Assembly: GCF_014170335.1 (NCBI RefSeq)
Contig: NZ_LZZS01000030.1
Span: 62,001 to 126,000, forward strand
Source of the DNA: Achromobacter sp. UMC46
GTDB lineage: Bacteria > Pseudomonadota > Gammaproteobacteria > Burkholderiales > Burkholderiaceae_B
Reading direction: 5' to 3'
Length of the DNA stretch: 64,000 nt
The notes under the pieces were generated by a model. That model did no database searches. It had not been told where the DNA came from and worked only from the letters and a program-made list of their open reading frames with translations. Shown in pieces: positions 17,485-24,303 of this stretch. Both the position numbers and the translations under genes were made by a program. Numbering within the stretch: the first letter of the stretch is position 1; each line of letters opens with the position of its first letter.

Positions 17485-17856
17485 ATGAAGACCTTCACCA
17501 CCACGTTGTTGCTTTGCGCCGGCTTGGCCCTCACGGGAGCCGCCCAGGCCCAGACCGCGGCCCCATCCGCGCAGTACAAGCGCGATCTTTACGGGGACTG
17601 GCGTGTCAGCTACCCCGCCCCCACCGCCAAGACCTCGGCCCAGGTCGCCGCTGAACTGGCTGAAGCCAAGGCCGACGGCCAATACACGTTCGGCCAGGAA
17701 GACTACCCGCCCGCCGTCGCGTCCGGCCGGTCCGAAAGCCGTGCCCAGGTCGAGCAGGAATTGCAGCAGGCCCAGATCCAAGGCCAGATGGCGTCCGACC
17801 AGGAAGACTACCCGCCTGCGGCCATGGCCCACAGCGGCATGTCCGATATCCATTGA
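17485..17856 (+). CDS. DUF4148 secreted protein
   Basis: A 123-residue exported protein: signal peptide MKTFTTTLLLCAGLALTGAA, cleavage near AQAQ, then Ala/Glu-rich helical text with two related blocks, each a SxAQVxxEL-type helix followed by a Q-E-D-Y-P-P-A segment (GQEDYPPAV and DQEDYPPAA). Paired TRAQVxAEL-type helices are the DUF4148 pattern, common as small periplasmic proteins in Bordetella and Burkholderia relatives. Function is unknown. AGGAGC lies ahead of ATG 17485. A second DUF4148 gene is at 31137. Confidence 0.75.
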   Translation: MKTFTTTLLLCAGLALTGAAQAQTAAPSAQYKRDLYGDWRVSYPAPTAKTSAQVAAELAEAKADGQYTFGQEDYPPAVASGRSESRAQVEQELQQAQIQGQMASDQEDYPPAAMAHSGMSDIH

Positions 17857-18071
17857 CGTACGGGGCCACTCGGCAAATATCGGGGACACATTTCCTGCCC
17901 GCCCCGCCAGCGTTTCCTGCTGAATCGCCATACAATGCCAGCACATCCGCCGTCGACGCCGTAGTCAGGCCCGACGGCAGCCGGCCTCTCGCGCCGCGCG
18001 CCGGATGCCTGCGTTCCGCGCCGCCGGGCGCTTGACCCGCCGGCGGGCCGCCGGCACCTCTGTGTCTGGAT

Positions 18072-19274
18072 ATGCCCGGTAGTTCCGCCTTTTCATTCCT
18101 GCGTACCTTATGCAGCCTGCGCTGGCTCGCCATCGCCGGCCAAGCCGCCACCATCCTGCTGGCCAGCAGCGTGCTGGGCCTTGCCCTGCCGCTTGAGCCC
18201 CTGTGGATCGGCGTCGGCGTGCTGATCGGATTCAACGCCTACGCCAGCCTGCGCCTACGCCATCCCCGCGACCTGTCCCACGCCACGGCCTTCGGCCACC
18301 TGTTCGTGGACATGGCGGTGTTGTCGTGGATGGTGGGCTGGAGCGGCGGCATCAGCAATCCGTTCGGCACGATGTTCCTGATCCTGACCGCGCTGGCGGC
18401 CCTGGCGCTGCCGCGCAACTGGGCGCTGGCGGCGGCGGTGGCGGGCATTTCCGGCTACGCGGCGGCCGCCATCTTCGGCCAGCCCCTGCGCGGCGACGTC
18501 GACACGCATTCCCTGCTGCTGTGGGGGCTGGGCGTGAACTTCCTGATTTCCGTGGTCGTCGTGCTGGTGTTTTCCACCCGGCTGGCGTCCGACCTGCGCG
18601 ACCGCGAGCGCGAACTGGCCCGGCTGCGCGAACGCTTCACCCGCAACGAGGGCATCGTCGCCCTGGCCACCCACGCGGCGGCCATGGCGCACGAACTGAA
18701 CACCCCGCTGGCCACCATGACGCTCCTGGCCGACGAGATCGCCGCCGAGGTCAAGGACGAAGACCTGCGCGCCGACGTGGCCACATTGAGCCAGTTGCTG
18801 GCCCTGTGCCGGGAACGCATCCGCAATCTGGCGGTCCCAACCGCAGTGGATCTTGTCCGCGTGGTGGGGCAATGGCGCCTGATCCGCCCGACGATCGACC
18901 TGCAACGCTCGGGCGCCCTGCCGACCAGCCTGCGGGTGGACCCGGCGATCGCGCACCTGCTGCAGGCGCTCTTGAACAATGCGGCGGATGCCGGCGAAGC
19001 CGCCGAGGCGCCCCGCGTCGACCTGCATCTGGAATATGGCTATGGCGCCCTGCGCGGCGAAGTGCGGGACTACGGACGGGGCTTCGATCCCGACCAGACC
19101 CTGCTGCCCGCGACCAGCCTGTTCAACAGCGGCAAGCCGGGAGGGCTGGGCGTCGGCCTGGCGCTGTCGCACGCCACCGTGGAACAACTGGGCGGCGAAA
19201 TGACCATGACCGCCGCCTCAGGGGGAGGCACCCGCATCCGCTTTTACCTGCCCCTGGGCAACCCCGGAACCTGA
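18072..19274 (+). CDS. regB: RegB/PrrB-type redox-sensing histidine kinase
   Basis: A 400-residue kinase with about six membrane helices (residues 15-165), the RegB-specific heptapeptide GGISNPF at 92-98 (GGxxNPF, implicated in quinone sensing), the phospho-acceptor His207 in MAHELNTPLATM, Cys246 about 39 residues later (the place of the redox-active RegB Cys), and an ATPase core (LLQALLNNAADAGEAAE, DYGRGFDPDQ, GGLGVGLALSHATVEQLGG). The response regulator starts 5 bp after its stop. In relatives RegB/RegA (PrrBA, ActSR) switches respiratory genes with redox state; the cyo operon immediately downstream fits that role. Confidence 0.88.
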   Translation: MPGSSAFSFLRTLCSLRWLAIAGQAATILLASSVLGLALPLEPLWIGVGVLIGFNAYASLRLRHPRDLSHATAFGHLFVDMAVLSWMVGWSGGISNPFGTMFLILTALAALALPRNWALAAAVAGISGYAAAAIFGQPLRGDVDTHSLLLWGLGVNFLISVVVVLVFSTRLASDLRDRERELARLRERFTRNEGIVALATHAAAMAHELNTPLATMTLLADEIAAEVKDEDLRADVATLSQLLALCRERIRNLAVPTAVDLVRVVGQWRLIRPTIDLQRSGALPTSLRVDPAIAHLLQALLNNAADAGEAAEAPRVDLHLEYGYGALRGEVRDYGRGFDPDQTLLPATSLFNSGKPGGLGVGLALSHATVEQLGGEMTMTAASGGGTRIRFYLPLGNPGT

Positions 19275-19279
19275 AAGTG

Positions 19280-19831
19280 ATGAATCCTACCGACCTTGGC
19301 CTGTTGATCGACGACGACGAACTGTACGTGCGCACCCTGCAGCGCAGTCTGTCACGCCGGGGCCTGGAAACCCGTACCGCCACCGGCATCGCCGAAGCGC
19401 TGCGCGTGGCCGAAGAGATCCGTCCGGCCTTCGCGCTGGTGGACCTGCGCCTGGGCGAGGACTCCGGCCTGACCCTGATCCGCCCCCTGCGCGCGCTCCG
19501 CGCGGACATGCGAATCCTGCTGGTCACGGGGTACGCCAGCGTGGCCACCGCCGTCGAGGCCATCAAGCGCGGCGCGGACGACTACCTGCCCAAGCCCGCC
19601 ACCGCCCCGATGATCCTGCGCACGCTGGGTCTGGTGAAGCCGGAATCCGTTACGATCGAAACGACCATGACACCGCTGCACCGCCTAGAATGGGAGCACA
19701 TCCACCAGGCCCTGCACGAGACCAGCGGCAATGTTTCGGCGGCGGCGCGCCTGTTGGGCATGCACCGGCGGTCCTTGCAACGCAAGTTGGCCAAAAAACC
19801 GGGGCCGGAACGCGAAGTGCTGGTTGACTGA
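19280..19831 (+). CDS. regA: RegA/PrrA-type response regulator
   Basis: A 183-residue regulator: receiver domain (LLIDDDELYV; phospho-acceptor Asp55 in LVDLRLGEDSG; Lys105 in YLPKPATAP), short linker, and a Fis-type helix-turn-helix at about 145-175 (SGNVSAAARLLGMHRRSLQ, RKLAKKPG). The MHRRxLQRxLAK text is characteristic of RegA/PrrA/ActR. It probably binds the dyads between its own gene and cyoA. It is co-transcribed with the sensor kinase gene. Confidence 0.88.
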   Translation: MNPTDLGLLIDDDELYVRTLQRSLSRRGLETRTATGIAEALRVAEEIRPAFALVDLRLGEDSGLTLIRPLRALRADMRILLVTGYASVATAVEAIKRGADDYLPKPATAPMILRTLGLVKPESVTIETTMTPLHRLEWEHIHQALHETSGNVSAAARLLGMHRRSLQRKLAKKPGPEREVLVD

Positions 19832-19834
19832 TTT

Positions 19835-19894
19835 GTGCAGCTGCGACACATCTTTACAACAGCGTCATGTGCAGGTGCGACATATCGTCGCACC
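19835..19894 (+). promoter_or_regulatory. Direct repeat and dyad resembling a RegA/RegR box
   Basis: GTGCAGCTGCGACACAT (19835) and GTGCAGGTGCGACATAT (19869) are direct repeats 34 bp apart. The second forms a perfect dyad, GGTGCGAC-ATATC-GTCGCACC (19874-19894). Its core GCGACATATCGTCGC fits my remembered RegR/RegA consensus GNGRCRTTNNGNCGC at all but one fixed position. It lies immediately after the RegA gene and upstream of cyoA. Confidence 0.5.
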
Positions 19895-19973
19895 CCCACC
19901 CCCGCCTCTTAGGGCATCTGCTCCCTAGGAAAACCCTGAATCTGCTCCACTGGGGCCAGAATCTTCCCAGGCA

Positions 19974-19992
19974 ATGCGACCATTCGTCGCAT
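19974..19992 (+). promoter_or_regulatory. Second RegA-type dyad upstream of cyoA
   Basis: ATGCGAC-CATTC-GTCGCAT is a perfect 7-5-7 inverted repeat with the same GCGAC...GTCGC half-sites as the dyad at 19874-19894, 100 bp further on. It matches the remembered RegR consensus with two mismatches. It touches the FNR-like box that follows. Confidence 0.45.
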
Positions 19993-19994
19993 GC

Positions 19995-20008
19995 TTGACC
20001 GATATCAA
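19995..20008 (+). promoter_or_regulatory. FNR/ANR-type box
   Basis: TTGACCGATATCAA matches the FNR/ANR consensus TTGAT-N4-ATCAA at nine of ten fixed positions. It lies about 350 bp before the cyoA start and 2 bp after the RegA-type dyad. ANR is known to repress cyo in pseudomonads; a similar role here is inferred. Confidence 0.5.
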
Positions 20009-20033
20009 GCCGATAGGATGGACGTTGCTGCAA

Positions 20034-20300
20034 GGGCCAGTTGACGCTGAAAACGGCCCCGCATGAGCAACCAGAGGCGTGGCTATCAAGGCGCGAAGCG
20101 CAGCCGTGGCAGGACCACGGCGAGCATTCGCAACGCCGAGAGACGCTCCTTTGGTCACTCACCCTCCGGGCAGGCCTGCAATCGGGCGCCAGGCGTCGTT
20201 GCAGCCACCTTGCGTGGCGCACGCCACGCTGCGGCGTCCACGCCTAGCCTGGCGCCCGATTGCAGGCCTGTGCGGGGCCGTTTTCAGCGTCAACTGGCCC
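20034..20300. repeat. Nested inverted-repeat element in the cyo leader
   Basis: This 267-bp element is bounded by a perfect 30-bp inverted repeat (20034-20063 and 20271-20300, reading GGGCCAGTTGACGCTGAAAA at the left end). Inside, a perfect 24-bp inverted repeat (20171-20194 and 20247-20270, beginning CAGGCCTGCAATCGGGCG) abuts the outer right arm. Smaller hairpins are GCCGTGG-cagga-CCACGGC at 20103-20121 and GCGTGGCG-ca-CGCCACGC near 20212-20229. No convincing protein is encoded. It fills much of the 524-bp gap between the regA-like gene and cyoA and looks like a MITE-like or structured repeat. Confidence 0.7.
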
Positions 20301-20355
20301 TAGCATTCCAGCTTGCTGCTTCGCAGCATTTCCAACCATCCATCCAAGGCTGTAC

Positions 20356-21264
20356 GTGAAACACCCCCTCCTTGCGACCCTAACGCGCATTTTTGGCGTC
20401 GGCGCGGTCATGCTGCTTGGCGGCTGCAACATGGAAATCCTCTCCCCCAAGGGAGACATTGGCGCTCAGGAAAAGACGTTGCTGTTCACGGCGACGGGGC
20501 TGATGCTCATCGTCGTGATTCCAGTACTGTTCATGATCGTGTCGTTTGCGTGGAAATACCGCGCGTCCAATACCAAAGCCGACTACCAGCCCAAGTGGGC
20601 CCACTCCACGGCGATCGAAGTCGTGGTCTGGACCGTTCCTTGTATCATCGTGGCGATTCTTGCCGTGATCACCTGGCGCTCCACGCACGCGCTGGATCCC
20701 TACAAGCCGCTTGTTTCCGAACACAAGCCCGTCACCATCGAGGTGGTGTCGCTGGATTGGAAGTGGCTGTTCATCTACCCCGAGTACGACATCGCCACGG
20801 TCAACGAGATCGCGTTCCCCGTGGACGTCCCGGTCAACTTCCGGATCACCTCGGCGTCGGTCATGAACTCGTTCTTCATCCCCCAGCTGGGTAGCCAGAT
20901 CTACTCGATGGCCGGCATGGAAACGAAGCTGCACCTGAACGCGACCGAAGCCGGCACCTACGCGGGCATCTCGGCCAACTACAGCGGCGCCGGCTTCTCC
21001 GGCATGCGCTTCAAGGCCATCGCCACGTCGCAGGAAGGGTTCGACAACTGGGTCAAGGAAGCCCGCGCTTCGCCCACGGCGCTGACCCCCGAGGCCTACG
21101 CTGAACTGACCAAGCGCAGCGAGCGCAATCCGGTCGCCAAGTACTCCTCGGCGCCTCCGGCCATGTTTGATTTCATTCTGGGCAGCACCATGTCCAAGAT
21201 GGCCGGCGTGGACTCCGCCACGTGCACCCCCACGTCGAAAAATCTGATCGCAGGAATTAACTAA
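20356..21264 (+). CDS. cyoA: Cytochrome o ubiquinol oxidase subunit II
   Basis: A 302-residue subunit with a lipoprotein signal ([15 protein letters not shown]), two membrane helices ([20 protein letters not shown] and [20 protein letters not shown]) and a periplasmic cupredoxin domain ([36 protein letters not shown]). The Cys/His set of a CuA centre is absent, so it is the quinol- rather than cytochrome-c-oxidising type. The start is GTG 20356, seven bases after AAGG; upstream in-frame residues lie in the repeat element. It is the first gene of cyoABCD. Confidence 0.92.
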   Translation: MKHPLLATLTRIFGVGAVMLLGGCNMEILSPKGDIGAQEKTLLFTATGLMLIVVIPVLFMIVSFAWKYRASNTKADYQPKWAHSTAIEVVVWTVPCIIVAILAVITWRSTHALDPYKPLVSEHKPVTIEVVSLDWKWLFIYPEYDIATVNEIAFPVDVPVNFRITSASVMNSFFIPQLGSQIYSMAGMETKLHLNATEAGTYAGISANYSGAGFSGMRFKAIATSQEGFDNWVKEARASPTALTPEAYAELTKRSERNPVAKYSSAPPAMFDFILGSTMSKMAGVDSATCTPTSKNLIAGIN

Positions 21265-21266
21265 CA

Positions 21267-23243
21267 ATGCTCGGGAAACTCACCCTCGAGGCCATTCCGT
21301 ACCATGAACCTATCGTCATGGTTACGCTGGCCGCCGTGTGCCTGGGAGGCCTAGCGGTCTTCGGCGCCGTCACTTACTTCGGCAAGTGGAAGTACCTCTG
21401 GACGGAATGGCTGACCTCCGTCGACCACAAGCGCATCGGCGTGATGTACATCATCGTCGCGCTGATCATGCTGCTGCGCGGCTTCGCCGACGCCATCATG
21501 ATGCGCACCCAGTTGGCGGTCGCTTCCGCCGACTCCGCCGGCTTTTTGCCACCCCACCACTACGACCAGATCTTCACCGCCCACGGCGTCATCATGATTT
21601 TCTTCATGGCGATGCCCTTCATTACCGGGCTGATGAACATCGTGGTGCCGCTGCAGATCGGCGCCCGCGACGTGGCCTACCCGTTCCTGAACTCGCTGAG
21701 CTTCTGGCTGTTCGGCGCCGGCGTCGCGCTGATGATGATCTCGCTGTTCGTGGGCGAATTCGCCGCGACTGGCTGGCTCGCCTATCCGCCGCTGTCCGGG
21801 TTGGACTACAGCCCAAGCGTGGGCGTGGACTACTACATCTGGGCGCTCCAGATATCCGGGTTGGGCACCACGCTTAGCGGCATCAACTTCATCGTGACCA
21901 TCCTGCGCATGCGCGCACCGGGCATGAGCCTGATGAAGATGCCGATTTTCACGTGGACCTCGCTGGTCACCAACGTGCTGATCGTCGCCGCCTTCCCCGT
22001 GCTGGCCGCGACGCTGGCGCTGTTGACCGCCGACCGCTACCTGGGCACGCACTTCTTCACGAACGACATGGGCGGCAACGTCATGATGTACGTGAACCTG
22101 ATCTGGATCTGGGGCCACCCCGAGGTCTACATCCTGGTGCTCCCGGCGTTTGGCGTGTATTCGGAAGTGGTCGCCACCTTTGCCCGCAAGACGCTGTTCG
22201 GCTACAAGTCCATGGTCTACGCCACGGCCGCCATTGGCGTGCTGTCGTTCCTGGTCTGGCTGCACCACTTCTTCACGATGGGCGCGGGGGCCAACGTCAA
22301 TGCCTTCTTCGGCATTGCCACAATGATCATCTCGATCCCGACCGGGGCCAAGATCTTCAACTGGCTGTTCACCATCTACCGCGGCCGCCTGCGCATCACG
22401 ACGCCGGTGCTGTGGACGCTGGGCTTCATGATCGTCTTCGTCATCGGCGGCATGACCGGCGTGATGCTGGCCATCCCCGGCGTGTCCTTCGTGCTGCACA
22501 ACAGCTTGTTCCTGATCGCCCACTTCCACAACACCATCATCGGTGGCGTGGTGTTCGGCTGCATCGCGGGCATGACCTACTGGTTCCCGAAGGCGTTCGG
22601 CTTCACGCTGAACGAGCGTCTGGGCCGTTACTCGTTCTACTGCTGGTTCGTCGGTTTCTTCATGGCCTTCATGCCCCTGTACATCCTGGGCTTCAAGGGC
22701 ATGACGCGTCGCCTGAACCACTACGACAACCCCGAATGGCAGCCCTACCTGCTGGTCGCGCTGGCTGGCGCCGCGCTGATCATGCTGGGCATCTGGTTCC
22801 TGCTGCAGCAAGTGTTCGTGTCGGTCCGCCAGCGCAAGCAGAACCAGGACGTCACCGGCGATCCCTGGGATGGCCGCACCCTGGAATGGGCGATCTCGTC
22901 GCCGGCTCCTTTCTACAACTTCGCCCACATTCCTCACGTTGAAGAACTGGACCAGTTCTGGGAAGACAAGCAGAGCGGCAAGGCCTACAAGCGCCCGGCC
23001 AAGTACGAAGACATCCATATGCCGAAGAACACCGGCGCCGGCGTGTACATCGGCCTGTTCGGCCTGGTGATGTGCTTTGCGCTGATCTGGCACATCTGGT
23101 GGCTCGCCATCGCCGGTTTCGTCGGCATGGTCGGTTCGTTCATCGCCCGCGCCTATGACCGCGACGTCGACTACTGGGTCCCGGCCGCGGAAGTCGAACG
23201 CATCGAAAACGCCCACTTTGAAAAAATGCAGAAGGCCGCCTGA
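21267..23243 (+). CDS. cyoB: Cytochrome o ubiquinol oxidase subunit I
   Basis: A 658-residue haem-copper oxidase catalytic subunit with about 15 membrane helices. It keeps the quinol-site segment [14 protein letters not shown] (Arg and Asp as in E. coli CyoB Arg71/Asp75), the low-spin haem His in [12 protein letters not shown], the CuB/Tyr motif [20 protein letters not shown], the His pair in [12 protein letters not shown], and haem ligands in [13 protein letters not shown]. It reduces O2 and pumps protons using ubiquinol. AGGAATTAACTAACA precedes ATG 21267, 2 bp after the cyoA stop. Confidence 0.97.
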   Translation: MLGKLTLEAIPYHEPIVMVTLAAVCLGGLAVFGAVTYFGKWKYLWTEWLTSVDHKRIGVMYIIVALIMLLRGFADAIMMRTQLAVASADSAGFLPPHHYDQIFTAHGVIMIFFMAMPFITGLMNIVVPLQIGARDVAYPFLNSLSFWLFGAGVALMMISLFVGEFAATGWLAYPPLSGLDYSPSVGVDYYIWALQISGLGTTLSGINFIVTILRMRAPGMSLMKMPIFTWTSLVTNVLIVAAFPVLAATLALLTADRYLGTHFFTNDMGGNVMMYVNLIWIWGHPEVYILVLPAFGVYSEVVATFARKTLFGYKSMVYATAAIGVLSFLVWLHHFFTMGAGANVNAFFGIATMIISIPTGAKIFNWLFTIYRGRLRITTPVLWTLGFMIVFVIGGMTGVMLAIPGVSFVLHNSLFLIAHFHNTIIGGVVFGCIAGMTYWFPKAFGFTLNERLGRYSFYCWFVGFFMAFMPLYILGFKGMTRRLNHYDNPEWQPYLLVALAGAALIMLGIWFLLQQVFVSVRQRKQNQDVTGDPWDGRTLEWAISSPAPFYNFAHIPHVEELDQFWEDKQSGKAYKRPAKYEDIHMPKNTGAGVYIGLFGLVMCFALIWHIWWLAIAGFVGMVGSFIARAYDRDVDYWVPAAEVERIENAHFEKMQKAA

Positions 23244-23246
23244 GCC

Positions 23247-23861
23247 ATGATTCAAGCCGTAGCCACTCACCCCCACGCGGGTCACGACGATCACGCGCAT
23301 CATGACGATGGATCCAAGACCGTTTTCGGTTTCTGGGTCTATCTGATGAGCGACTTGCTGATCTTTTCGGTGCTGTTCGCCACGTTCGCGGTGTTGTCCA
23401 ACGCCACCGCGGGCGGCCCCACGGGCAAGGAACTGTTCGACCTGAAGTTCGTGCTGGTCGAAACGCTGTTGCTGCTGTTCTCCAGCTTCACCTTCGGCAT
23501 GGCCAACCTGAACGTGCACGCCAACAACAAGTCCCGCGCGATGGGCTGGTTGATGGTGACGTTCCTGTTCGGTGCGGGCTTCATCGCGATGGAAGTCTGG
23601 GAATTCCATCACCTGATCACTGAAGGCGCCGGTCCGGGCCGCAGCGCCTACCTGTCCGCGTTCTTCACGCTGATCGGTACGCACGGCCTGCACGTCACCT
23701 TCGGCCTGATCTGGATCATCGTCCTGCTGGACATGATCCGCCGCCATGGCCTGGACTCGATCAACAAGCGCCGCCTGGCGTGCCTGAGCCTGTTCTGGCA
23801 CTTCCTGGACATCGTCTGGATCTGCGTCTTCACCTTCGTCTATCTTATGGGAGCCATCTGA
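23247..23861 (+). CDS. cyoC: Cytochrome o ubiquinol oxidase subunit III
   Basis: A 204-residue protein with five predicted membrane helices, starting with a His-rich cytoplasmic end ([14 protein letters not shown]). Typical subunit III text is [20 protein letters not shown], then [16 protein letters not shown] and [20 protein letters not shown]. It starts 3 bp after cyoB and its TGA overlaps the cyoD ATG by one base. Confidence 0.95.
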   Translation: MIQAVATHPHAGHDDHAHHDDGSKTVFGFWVYLMSDLLIFSVLFATFAVLSNATAGGPTGKELFDLKFVLVETLLLLFSSFTFGMANLNVHANNKSRAMGWLMVTFLFGAGFIAMEVWEFHHLITEGAGPGRSAYLSAFFTLIGTHGLHVTFGLIWIIVLLDMIRRHGLDSINKRRLACLSLFWHFLDIVWICVFTFVYLMGAI

Positions 23862-24211
23862 TGTCGCACTCCGCTGCGGCCGCACACGGCCACGACGATC
23901 ACGCCGCCGACCACGGCAGCCTGAAGTCCTACATCATCGGTTTCGTGCTCTCGCTGCTGCTCACCTTCGGCTCGTTCGGCCTGGTGATGCACGGCGCGCT
24001 GTCCCACACCATCACCATCGTCGGCGTGGTCGCCTTGTGCGTGCTCCAGCTGCTGGTGCAGCTGGTGTACTTCCTGCACATGGGCGCGTCGAAGTCGGCC
24101 CGCGACAACCTGGCTGCGTTCGTCTTCACCGTGCTGATCATCGCCATCATCGTCGGCGGTTCGGCATGGGTGCTGTACAACATGAACGTCAACATGGGCC
24201 ACGCCATGTAA
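23861..24211 (+). CDS. cyoD: Cytochrome o ubiquinol oxidase subunit IV
   Basis: A 116-residue subunit with a His-rich N-terminus (HGHDDHAADHGSLKSY) and three membrane helices (IIGFVLSLLLTFGSFGLVMH, IVGVVALCVLQLLVQLVYFL, AFVFTVLIIAIIVGGSAWVL). The start overlaps the cyoC stop (TGATG). No cyoE (haem O synthase) follows; the operon ends in a terminator and a convergent gene, so haem O must be made by an enzyme encoded elsewhere. Confidence 0.95.
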   Translation: MSHSAAAAHGHDDHAADHGSLKSYIIGFVLSLLLTFGSFGLVMHGALSHTITIVGVVALCVLQLLVQLVYFLHMGASKSARDNLAAFVFTVLIIAIIVGGSAWVLYNMNVNMGHAM

Positions 24212-24234
24212 TGACGGCTTGCCGTTGAAGCAAA

Positions 24235-24262
24235 AAAACAGGCGCCTTCGGGCGCCTGTTTT
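24235..24262. terminator. Terminator after cyoD
   Basis: AAAACAGGCGCC-TTCG-GGCGCCTGTTTT is a perfect 12-bp stem with a stable TTCG loop and A/T runs on both sides. It should work in both directions, between cyoD and the convergent ankyrin gene. Confidence 0.9.
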
Positions 24263-24303
24263 ACATTGCGGGGCTTGCGCGCCCGTGCACGGCACACGCC
24301 GGG

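Noticed and set aside
20041..20359. Several overlapping frames inside the nested inverted repeat
   Set aside because: All are Arg/Ala/Pro-rich and mirror one another because of the repeat arms; none has a ribosome-binding site or domain.
21351..23885. Very long open frame on the (-) strand opposite cyoBCD
   Set aside because: Its translation is rich in His, Gln, Arg and Asp with no domain, and it lies opposite strongly recognised oxidase genes. It is a by-product of high-GC codon use.
20356..24211. Reading the oxidase as an aa3-type cytochrome c oxidase
   Set aside because: Subunit II lacks the CuA ligands, and subunit I keeps the quinol-site Arg/Asp; a CyoD-type subunit IV is present.
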